Part shown: positions 1 through 5,123 of the stretch, one piece after another
Position numbering within the stretch: the stretch's first letter is position 1
Layout: each line of letters opens with the position of its first letter
Source: an uncultured Gemmatimonadota bacterium
GTDB lineage: Bacteria > Gemmatimonadota > Gemmatimonadetes > Gemmatimonadales > Gemmatimonadaceae
Reading direction: 5' to 3'
Assembly: GCA_946479995.1 (NCBI GenBank)
Contig: CAMLIU010000171.1
Span: 1-5,123 of the forward strand
Length of the DNA stretch: 5,123 bases
Translations under genes and position numbers: made by a program
Notes under the pieces: generated by a model
Seen by the model: the letters and a program-made list of their open reading frames with translations, nothing else
What the model was told of the DNA's origin: nothing
Database searches by the model: none

Positions 1-2
1 AC

Positions 3-1211
3 TCCATCAGCGAGATCCTCGGCCGCACCGTCTCGCTGGAGAAGGGCGCCGAAACGATCCTCCGCGAGGTCAGCGAGACGGTCGGCGCGCGGCGTGCCTC
101 CATCCTCGTCCACGACCCCGACCTCGATGCACTCGTCGTCATCGCCCGCCTGGGCGGCGAGAACATCGCGACGCCTCCCATCGCGCTGGACGACGAATGC
201 AGCGTGAGCGCGCACGTCTTCCGCACGCTCCACTCCACGGTTGCCGAGGAGGGACAGATGCCCTGCGCCGCGGAGGCGGGATTCCGTCGCGGCGCGATGC
301 TCACCGTCCCCATCCTGTGGACCACGCAGGACGGAAGTGAGCCCCTCGGTGTGGTGAACCTGTCCGATCGCCGTTCCGGACAGCCCTTCACGGCCGGCGA
401 CCAGAAGCTGATCACCGCCATCGCCTCGCAGATCGGCGCCGCCATCCAGAATGCGCGGCTGGTCCGCCAGTCGCTCGACCAGGAGCGCCTCCAGCGCGAG
501 ATGCAGCTCGCGCACGACCTGCAGATGAAGCTCCTCCCCGATGCGGCGCATGGCGCGCCGGAGGCGGACGTCGCGGCACGCGTCGTTCCCACGGAGGACG
601 TCGGCGGTGACTTCTACAACCTGTACCGGCTGTCGGGCGGGCGGATCGGCGTGATGATCGGCGACGTGAGCGGACACGGCTACCAGGCCGCGCTCATCAT
701 GGCGCTCACCATGAGCGCATCCGCCATCCACGCGCAGGGCACGGACGATCCGGCGGAGATGCTGCGGCGCCTGCATCAGTCGGTGAAGGAAGAGCTGTCG
801 ACGACGGAGATGTTCGTCTCCGCGCTGTACGCGGTGGTGGATCGCGAGCAGCGCGTGCTGCGCTACGGCAACACCGGCCATCCGCATGCTTTCGTGGTCG
901 GACGGGACGGCACGGTGGAGCGGCTCGCCGCGGGCGGCCCGCCGCTCGGCATGGCGGACGAAGCGCCGGAGTCGGTGACGCGTCCCTGGGACGTGGGCGG
1001 CGACGTGCTCGTGCTCTTCACCGACGGCATCACCGACGCGCGCAACAGGGAAGGGCAGCGCCTCGACGAGTGGCCGGTGCTCGACTGCGCGGTGCGCCAC
1101 CGCGACGAGCCCGCAGCGCAGATCGCCGGCCGCATCTTCGCCCTCCTCGACAACTACACCGGCGACACGCCGCGTCGCGACGACCTCACGCTCGTCATCC
1201 TGAAGAGCTGA
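3..1211 (+). CDS. GAF domain-containing SpoIIE/RsbU-type PP2C protein phosphatase (5' end outside window)
   Basis: The reading frame is open from the first complete codon (base 3) to the TGA at 1209-1211, giving 402 residues and no start codon, so the N-terminus lies outside. The GTG at 204 falls inside the GAF fold and is not taken as a start. Residues 1 to about 150 read as a GAF sensor domain (ISEILGRTVSLEKGAETIL near its start, TAIASQIGAAIQNARL at its end). A short helical linker (about 155-178, LDQERLQREMQLAHDLQ) follows, then a SpoIIE-type PPM phosphatase domain to the C-terminus. Metal-binding motifs are intact: VGGDFYN (Asp203), GDVSGHG (Asp221), FTDG (Asp341) and RRDDLT (Asp393/394). 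The family dephosphorylates serine or threonine, typically on anti-sigma-factor antagonists in partner-switching pathways. The substrate here is unknown, and no STAS or anti-sigma gene is visible. The stop overlaps the rsmA start, so the two probably form an operon. Further sensor domains may lie upstream. Confidence 0.93.
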   Translation, partial: SISEILGRTVSLEKGAETILREVSETVGARRASILVHDPDLDALVVIARLGGENIATPPIALDDECSVSAHVFRTLHSTVAEEGQMPCAAEAGFRRGAMLTVPILWTTQDGSEPLGVVNLSDRRSGQPFTAGDQKLITAIASQIGAAIQNARLVRQSLDQERLQREMQLAHDLQMKLLPDAAHGAPEADVAARVVPTEDVGGDFYNLYRLSGGRIGVMIGDVSGHGYQAALIMALTMSASAIHAQGTDDPAEMLRRLHQSVKEELSTTEMFVSALYAVVDREQRVLRYGNTGHPHAFVVGRDGTVERLAAGGPPLGMADEAPESVTRPWDVGGDVLVLFTDGITDARNREGQRLDEWPVLDCAVRHRDEPAAQIAGRIFALLDNYTGDTPRRDDLTLVILKS

Positions 1212-2038
1212 TGGACGCTGGCGATTCCGGCAGGCCGCGCCGCGACCGCGGTGGCCTGCCTCCCGCGCGCAAGAGCCTTGGCCAGCACTTCCTCACCGAC
1301 CGCCGGATCCTCGGCCGCATCGCCGACGCGCTGCAGCTCCAGGGAGGAGAGACGGTCGTCGAGATCGGCCCGGGACGGGGGGCGCTCACCGACATCCTCG
1401 CCGAGCGCGCCGGGCGGCTGATCGCGGTGGAAGTGGACCGCGCCCTCGCCGCCATGCTCCGGGAGCGCTATGCGCGACGCAGCAACGTGCTCATCGCCGA
1501 GGCGGACGTGCTGCAGGTCTCGCTCGGTGAGCTCGCTGCGGGCCCGTACGTGCTCGTCGGCAACGTGCCGTACTACATCACGACGCCCATCCTCTTCCAC
1601 GCCCTCGAGCACCCCCGCGCCGAGCGATCGGTCTACCTCGTCCAGCGGGAAGTCGCCGATCGCCTCACCGCGGCTCCCGGAAGCAAGGAGTACGGCGCGC
1701 TCACGGTGAACGTGGCTGCCGTCGCACGCGCGGAGATGCTCTTCAAGGTGCCCGCTGGCGCGTTCTCGCCGCCGCCGAAGGTAGAGAGCGCGGTCGTGCG
1801 CATCACCCCCCTCGCCACGCCGCTCGTGTCACGCGACGAGGAGGAGCCGCTGCGGAAGCTGGTGCAGGGCTCGTTCGGCATGCGTCGGAAGCAGATGCGA
1901 CGCGTGATCCGGACACTGCGGTCGCTCGGCGCCGACGAAGCAGATGCCGTACTCGCCGCAGCCGGCATCGCACCCGAGGCGCGGCCGGAGACGCTGTCGG
2001 TGGAGCAGTTCGTGAAACTGCTGAGGACTACCAGCTAG
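1211..2038 (+). CDS. rsmA: 16S rRNA (adenine(1518)-N(6)/adenine(1519)-N(6))-dimethyltransferase RsmA (KsgA)
   Basis: This SAM-dependent methyltransferase dimethylates two adjacent adenines in the 3'-terminal helix of 16S rRNA during late small-subunit assembly. The protein is 275 residues, the usual family length. Visible motifs in order are KSLGQHFLTD (21-30, the family N-terminal signature), VEIGPGRGALT (50-60, SAM-binding motif I), an acidic residue ending the next strand (Glu74), Asp99, NVPYYI (118-123, catalytic motif IV), QREVADRL (145-152), FSPPPKVES (185-193) and FGMRRKQMRR (222-231), the C-terminal rRNA-binding signature. The ATG at 1211 is chosen because it puts the QHFLTD motif at the expected distance and forms a TGATG stop-start overlap with the phosphatase gene. 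The frame is open further upstream (to 1070), but that would be an implausible arginine-rich extension inside the neighbour. No residue of the catalytic core appears lost. Translation is likely coupled to the upstream gene. Confidence 0.97.
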   Translation: MDAGDSGRPRRDRGGLPPARKSLGQHFLTDRRILGRIADALQLQGGETVVEIGPGRGALTDILAERAGRLIAVEVDRALAAMLRERYARRSNVLIAEADVLQVSLGELAAGPYVLVGNVPYYITTPILFHALEHPRAERSVYLVQREVADRLTAAPGSKEYGALTVNVAAVARAEMLFKVPAGAFSPPPKVESAVVRITPLATPLVSRDEEEPLRKLVQGSFGMRRKQMRRVIRTLRSLGADEADAVLAAAGIAPEARPETLSVEQFVKLLRTTS

Positions 2039-2044
2039 TCAGGG

Positions 2045-2067
2045 CGGCCCGCGTGGAACGCGGGCCG
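2045..2067. terminator. Perfect 10-bp hairpin between convergent rsmA and rex, possible bidirectional terminator
   Basis: The arms CGGCCCGCGT (2045-2054) and ACGCGGGCCG (2058-2067) are exact reverse complements around a GGA loop. The element starts seven bases after the rsmA stop codon and ends 18 bases before the last base of the rex stop. Its position between convergent genes suits a terminator serving both strands. No T-tract follows on either strand, so it does not match the classical intrinsic terminator. It could act as an RNA 3'-end stabiliser or a non-canonical terminator. Confidence 0.5.
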
Positions 2068-2085
2068 GCCCGACTCGCCGTCAGT

Positions 2086-2709
2086 TCAGTCCTTGTTGGT
2101 TAGAGCGAACGTCAGCCCCTCGAGCTCCATCGCCATGTTCACCGTCCTCACCGTGACCTCGGGGGGGGCGTGGAGCTGGGCGGCGGCGAAGCTCAATACG
2201 GCCGTCATTCCCGAGTGCACCAGACGATCGAGCGTTTCCTGCGCCCCTTCGCTCGGGACGGCGATCACTGCGATGTCGGGCTTCTCCTCGGCGATGTCCG
2301 CTTCGAGCCGCGCCATGTCCCGCACCGTGACGCCATCGAGCGTGCGCCCGATCTTGTCGGGATTCGTGTCGTAGGCGGCGATGATCTGGAATCCCCGCTG
2401 GCGGAAGCCGCGGTACTGCGCCAGCGCGGCTCCGATCTTTCCGGCGCCGACGATGATCACGCGCCACTCGCGCTGCAGGCCGAGGATGTCGCGGATCGCG
2501 GTCGCCAGCTCGGGAACCGAGTAGCCGAGCCCGCGCTTGCCGAAGGAGCCGAAGAAGGAGAGATCCTTCCGGACCTGGGCCGAGGTCGTCCCGCCGCGGC
2601 GGGCCAGCTCGTCGCTGGAGATCGTGGCGAGACCCTTCCCCTCGAACTCCTCCAGGAAGCGGAGATAGATCGACAGGCGACGGACGGTAGACTCGGCGAT
2701 TCTCTTCAC
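2086..2709 (-). CDS. rex: Redox-sensing transcriptional repressor Rex
   Basis: Rex is a homodimeric cytoplasmic repressor that binds its operator when NAD+ is high and is released by NADH, controlling fermentation and respiration genes. The protein is 207 residues, close to the family norm. Residues 1-80 form the winged-helix DNA-binding domain (STVRRLSIYLRFLEE at 7-21; SAQVRKDLSFFGSFGKRGLGY at 43-63 holds the recognition helix and wing). Residues 82 onward form the Rossmann domain, with GAGKIG (88-93) and Asp114 in AAYDTNP, which is expected to hold the NADH ribose. VPSEGAQ (151-157) and the C-terminal helix region NMAMELEGL (191-199), used in the domain-swapped dimer, are present. The start is GTG (complement of 2707-2709). 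No other ATG, GTG or TTG is in frame between it and the operator, and MKRIAESTVRRL matches the family N-terminus. No good Shine-Dalgarno is seen. A Rex operator lies 10 bases upstream, so autorepression is likely. A G8 run (2161-2168) lies in codons 181-183. Confidence 0.96.
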   Translation of the reverse strand: MKRIAESTVRRLSIYLRFLEEFEGKGLATISSDELARRGGTTSAQVRKDLSFFGSFGKRGLGYSVPELATAIRDILGLQREWRVIIVGAGKIGAALAQYRGFRQRGFQIIAAYDTNPDKIGRTLDGVTVRDMARLEADIAEEKPDIAVIAVPSEGAQETLDRLVHSGMTAVLSFAAAQLHAPPEVTVRTVNMAMELEGLTFALTNKD

Positions 2710-2717
2710 TGGGGCGG

Positions 2718-2739
2718 GCTTGTGAATTCCTTCACAAGC
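2718..2739. promoter_or_regulatory. Rex operator (ROP) upstream of rex
   Basis: The core TTGTGAATTCCTTCACAA (2720-2737) matches the known Rex consensus TTGTGAA-N4-TTCACAA at every fixed position. Two more paired bases on each side (GC...GC) extend it to perfect 9-bp arms around a TTCC spacer. It lies 8 bases from the rex GTG, and 123 bases before the arcA ATG. The position beside the gene for its own predicted binding protein points to autoregulation. Whether it also controls arcA depends on where the arcA transcript starts, which cannot be read here. The match to consensus is seen directly; binding is inferred. Confidence 0.9.
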
Positions 2740-2765
2740 TAGCGCGCCACCACTTTCCGCACCAG

Positions 2766-2803
2766 CGGCATCACGCAGCGTCCCCCAACCGCATGTGATG
2801 CCG
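2766..2803. repeat. 9-bp perfect inverted repeat with 20-base spacer in rex-arcA intergenic region
   Basis: CGGCATCAC (2766-2774) and GTGATGCCG (2795-2803) are exact reverse complements separated by 20 bases, a centre-to-centre arm spacing of about 29 bp or close to three helical turns. It could bind a regulator on one DNA face or form a long-looped stem in RNA. It matches no regulator consensus that I recognise. The function is unknown. Confidence 0.4.
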
Positions 2804-2808
2804 ACAGA

Positions 2809-2822
2809 TGCATGATCATGCA
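2809..2822. promoter_or_regulatory. Perfect 14-bp palindrome upstream of arcA, candidate regulator site (ARG-box-like)
   Basis: TGCATGATCATGCA is a perfect palindrome ending 40 bases before the arcA ATG. Its layout, TGCAT-N4-ATGCA, equals the classical ARG-box core TGAAT-N4-ATTCA with one symmetrical change per arm. An ArgR/AhrC-type arginine sensor is therefore a reasonable candidate, given that the downstream gene degrades arginine. A weaker related dyad, GCAT-GTG-ATGC, lies at 2791-2801, and ARG boxes often occur in pairs. Assignment to ArgR is inference; the palindrome itself is certain. Confidence 0.45.
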
Positions 2823-2824
2823 GG

Positions 2825-2842
2825 CAGGCGGTATACGCCCTG
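2825..2842. promoter_or_regulatory. 18-bp imperfect dyad centred on GTATAC, 20 bases before arcA
   Basis: CAGGCGGTATACGCCCTG pairs at 16 of 18 positions, with the only mismatch pair being one symmetrical step next to GC pairs. It lies two bases after the 14-bp palindrome. The TATACG inside could serve as a weak -10 element, but no convincing -35 is found at the right distance. It may be an operator close to the arcA transcription start. Confidence 0.3.
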
Positions 2843-2862
2843 ACGGGTTATCTTCGGCGTCT

Positions 2863-4098
2863 ATGACCGTGCACGTGACCTCAGAGATCGGGCGGCTTCG
2901 CTCCGTCGTCGTCCATACCCCCGGCGCCGAGCTCCTCGGTGTCACCCCGGCCACCCGGGAGGACTATCTCTACGACGACCTCCCGGATGCCGACCAGGCC
3001 CGCGTGGAGCATCGCCGCTTCACGGCCATGCTCGAGCGCTTCTGCCAGGTCCACGAGGTGCGTGACCTGCTGGCCCAGGTGCTGGAGAACGACGAGACGC
3101 GCAACCTGCTCGTGCGCGAGACGATGGACATCGTTCCCAGCGAGCCGCTTGCGCGCGAGATCGCCGCGCTTCCTCCCGCCGCGCTCGTGACGATGCTCAT
3201 CGAGGGGCGCGTCGAGACGCCCGGCCCGCTGGCCCGCACCCTCAACGAGTTCGGCTACGAGCTCCCTCCGCTCCCGAACCTCTTCTTCACCCGCGACTCG
3301 GCCATGAGCGTGGGCAGCCACGTGCTCATCGGCTCCATGCGCTACGGCATCCGCTGGCCGGAAGAGCTGATCATGAAGGCGCTCTTCCTCTACCATCCGC
3401 TGCTGCGCAACGAGGGGCTCATCTACGACGGCTCGGTGGAGCGCCGCCTCAACTACACCCTCGAGGGCGGTGACATCCATCCGCTGCGCGAGGACCTCGT
3501 GGTCATCGGCTTCAGCGAGCGCTCGAGCCCGGGTGCCATCGACCACATCGCTTCGGTGCTGTTCGGGCAGACGAAGGTGACGGACATCATCGTCGTCGTC
3601 ATGCCCAAGGAGAACACCGCCATCCACCTCGACATGATCTTCACGCAGGTGGATCGTGAGCAGTGCGTCGTCTTCCCGCCACACTTCATCGGGCCCGAGC
3701 GCCTGAGCGTGCTGCACTGGCACAAGGGACACGACACCCTGCAGGAGAAGGCCGACATCTTCACGGCGCTTCGCGATTGCGGAATGCCGATGAGCCCGAT
3801 CCGCTGCGGCGGCGAGCGGCGTGTGGTGCAGGAGCGTGAGCAGTGGGCGTCCGGCTGCAACTTCGTCGCGATGCGGCCCGGGCTGGTGTTCTCCTATGCG
3901 CGGAACGTCGGGACGCTGGCCGAAATGGAACGCGCGGGCTTTCGCATTGTAGAGGGTGTGGACTTCCTCACGGGCGGAGCGCGCGTGTCCGACGACGAGC
4001 GCGCGGTGATCACCTTCGAGGGCGCCGAGCTCGTGCGTGGCGGCGGCGGTCCACGCTGCATGACCTGCCCGGTGCAGCGCGACGATCCGTGGCGCTGA
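2863..4098 (+). CDS. arcA: Arginine deiminase
   Basis: The enzyme hydrolyses L-arginine to L-citrulline and ammonia, the first step of the arginine deiminase pathway. It is 411 residues, close to the roughly 410 usual for the family. The guanidino-modifying catalytic set is complete: PNLFFTRD (Asp145), EGGD (Glu201, Asp204), HLD (His255, Asp257) and the nucleophile Cys399 in GGPRCMTCP near the C-terminus. The N-terminal HVTSEIGRLRSVVVHTPGAE is typical of the family and fixes the start at ATG 2863; the in-frame ATGs at 2812 and 2818 lie in the palindromic regulatory region. No clear Shine-Dalgarno precedes it. The family's RGRGG segment before the nucleophile reads RGGGG here. No ornithine carbamoyltransferase, carbamate kinase or arginine/ornithine antiporter gene is in the window, so the rest of the pathway must lie elsewhere or be absent. 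The gene is divergent from rex and may be redox-controlled. A related guanidino-group deiminase or dihydrolase activity cannot be fully excluded. Confidence 0.93.
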   Translation: MTVHVTSEIGRLRSVVVHTPGAELLGVTPATREDYLYDDLPDADQARVEHRRFTAMLERFCQVHEVRDLLAQVLENDETRNLLVRETMDIVPSEPLAREIAALPPAALVTMLIEGRVETPGPLARTLNEFGYELPPLPNLFFTRDSAMSVGSHVLIGSMRYGIRWPEELIMKALFLYHPLLRNEGLIYDGSVERRLNYTLEGGDIHPLREDLVVIGFSERSSPGAIDHIASVLFGQTKVTDIIVVVMPKENTAIHLDMIFTQVDREQCVVFPPHFIGPERLSVLHWHKGHDTLQEKADIFTALRDCGMPMSPIRCGGERRVVQEREQWASGCNFVAMRPGLVFSYARNVGTLAEMERAGFRIVEGVDFLTGGARVSDDERAVITFEGAELVRGGGGPRCMTCPVQRDDPWR

Positions 4099-4161
4099 GT
4101 CGTCCCTTCCTTGCCACCTTCATCATTGCCTGAGCAGAACCAAGTGAGCGACGTGGACGTC

Positions 4162-5103
4162 ATGAGCGGCACCCGCCTCGAGCCGCATGCCCCGGCGGGA
4201 GTCACGACGGTTGCCGAGCGCACCCTCCTCGCCGAGCGCGCTGCCGACTTCCTGAAGGGAGGGCCGGCCGACTCGCGCTCGCTCATGGCCAGCGTCTGCC
4301 AGCTGTCGCTCCTGCCGGAGGTGGTCGCCGAGCACATGGCGGTCACGCTGCTGCGCGACCAGCCGCGCTTCGCACGCACGCCCGACGGCGCGTGGCGCCT
4401 CGCGGAGCCCGCCGCGCCGGCGTGGCGCCTGCAGCCGGCGTCGCAGGAGCCACTCCTCGCGTCACTCGAGTTCGCCGTCGTGGACGTCGAGACGACGGGC
4501 GGCCGTCCCGACAACGGCGACCGCATCACGGAGATCGCCGTCGTCACGGTGCAGGGCGGGGAAGTGACGAACGTCTTCGAGACACTCGTCAATCCCGAGC
4601 GCTCGATACCGCCCTTCATCACGCGGCTGACGAACATCTCGTGGGAGATGGTGCGCGACAAGGCGCCCTTCCGCGACGTGTGCGGAGAGGTGCTCGCTGC
4701 GCTCGACGGCAAGGTGTTCGTCGCCCACAACGCCAACTTCGACTGGCGCTTCGTGAGCGCGGAAGTGGTGCGGAGCACGGGACGCGAGCTCACGGGGCGC
4801 CGCCTCTGCACCGTGCGGCTGGCGCGGCGGCTCCTGCCGCAGCTGCGATCGCGCTCCCTCGACTGGGTCGCTCGCCACTACAACGTGGAGATCCCCTCGG
4901 GCATGCGCCATCGCGCGGCGGGGGACGCCCTCGCGACCGCGCACTGCCTGCTGCGCCTCCTCGACGACGCGCGGGAGCACGGCTGCGAGCGGTGGTCGGA
5001 GCTGGAACGCTTCCTCGCGACCGCGTCGGCGACGGCCCGGAAGCGCCGTCCCCGCCGCGCACCGGGCATGCCGCAGCCGGTGGACAGGGACACGACGGCC
5101 TGA
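4162..5103 (+). CDS. DEDDh-family (DnaQ-like) 3'-5' exonuclease with N-terminal winged-helix-like region
   Basis: The exonuclease domain covers about residues 103-280 of 313. It carries all three Exo motifs: FAVVDVETTG (Asp108, Glu110), VFVAHNANFDWRF (Asp194) and HRAAGDALATAH (His250, Asp255). It should therefore be an active two-metal nuclease related to the DNA polymerase III epsilon subunit. The preceding residues 15-82 look like a small winged helix (two helical stretches, then RFARTPDGAWRLAEP resembling a wing hairpin). The last 24 residues begin with a basic cluster (ARKRRPRR). Fused domains and the lack of a polymerase partner argue for a repair or stand-alone exonuclease rather than replicative DnaQ. 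The start is uncertain: ATG 4162 is preferred, but GTG 4144 and TTG 4111 are in frame, and none has a clear ribosome-binding site. It lies 63 bp after arcA with no obvious terminator between, so read-through is possible. Confidence 0.85.
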   Translation: MSGTRLEPHAPAGVTTVAERTLLAERAADFLKGGPADSRSLMASVCQLSLLPEVVAEHMAVTLLRDQPRFARTPDGAWRLAEPAAPAWRLQPASQEPLLASLEFAVVDVETTGGRPDNGDRITEIAVVTVQGGEVTNVFETLVNPERSIPPFITRLTNISWEMVRDKAPFRDVCGEVLAALDGKVFVAHNANFDWRFVSAEVVRSTGRELTGRRLCTVRLARRLLPQLRSRSLDWVARHYNVEIPSGMRHRAAGDALATAHCLLRLLDDAREHGCERWSELERFLATASATARKRRPRRAPGMPQPVDRDTTA

Positions 5104-5123
5104 AGGCGGGACGGCACGTGAAC

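Noticed and set aside
204..206. GTG as the start of the phosphatase gene
   Set aside because: The frame is open and GAF-like from the window edge through this codon, so the true start is upstream of the window.
2004..2022. 7-bp hairpin (AGCAGTT / AACTGCT) near the 3' end of rsmA
   Set aside because: It lies within the coding sequence for the conserved-looking C-terminal EQFVKLL segment and lacks a T-tract; likely chance.
2736..2741. TAGCTT on the - strand as a -10 box for rex
   Set aside because: It would place the operator over the transcription start, which is sensible, but no -35 element is found at the right distance, so it is not annotated.
2170..2742. 190-codon open frame on the + strand opposite rex
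   Set aside because: Fully antisense to rex and its operator; no motif.
2812..2820. ATG codons at 2812 and 2818 as arcA starts
   Set aside because: They lie in the 14-bp palindrome, and the added residues do not fit the family N-terminus, which begins just after ATG 2863.
2881..3732. 283-codon open frame on the - strand inside arcA
   Set aside because: Fully antisense to conserved arcA sequence; composition rich in His, Asp, Glu, Val and Arg with no family signature.
3894..4811. 305-codon open frame on the - strand crossing the end of arcA and much of the exonuclease gene
   Set aside because: It spans two well-supported genes and their gap in antisense, has low-complexity Ser/Arg/Thr-rich composition and shows no recognisable motif; typical of GC-rich antisense frames.
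5104..5123. Possible start of a next gene (GTG at 5118 after AAGGCGGG)
   Set aside because: Only two codons are visible, so a start cannot be supported.
1..5123. CRISPR arrays, tRNA or rRNA genes, insertion sequences, attachment sites
   Set aside because: No regularly spaced direct repeats, tRNA-like cloverleaf, transposase motifs or terminal inverted repeats were seen on either strand.

Overview
This is a GC-rich bacterial chromosomal segment with five protein genes packed at short spacing and almost no non-coding DNA, except for about 150 bp between two divergent genes. Nothing in it looks mobile, and base composition appears even throughout. GC content, weak Shine-Dalgarno signals and the mix of genes would fit Gemmatimonadota or a similar soil or sediment phylum. 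That assignment is an inference from general character and cannot be proved from these genes.

Left part (1-2038, + strand): the C-terminal part of a GAF-domain SpoIIE/RsbU-type PP2C phosphatase runs in from beyond the window. It overlaps by one base (TGATG) with rsmA (ksgA), the 16S rRNA dimethyladenosine methyltransferase. The two are probably cotranscribed and translationally coupled. A 10-bp perfect hairpin lies between the end of rsmA and the convergent rex gene.

Middle (2086-4098): rex (- strand), the NADH/NAD+-sensing repressor, and arcA (+ strand), an arginine deiminase, are divergently transcribed. Their shared intergenic region holds a near-ideal Rex operator (TTGTGAA-N4-TTCACAA, extended to 9-bp arms) just upstream of the rex start. 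Nearer arcA are three further dyad elements, including a perfect 14-bp palindrome shaped like an ARG box. The simplest reading is an autoregulated redox sensor next to an arginine-catabolic gene that may respond to both redox state and arginine.

Right part (4162-5103, + strand): a DEDDh (DnaQ-like) 3'-5' exonuclease with an N-terminal region resembling a winged helix and a basic C-terminal tail. It follows arcA after a 63-bp gap.

The most interesting part is the rex-arcA regulatory region. No wholly new system is evident: all five proteins belong to recognisable families, and the novelty, if any, lies in the regulatory wiring and in the exonuclease's N-terminal domain.
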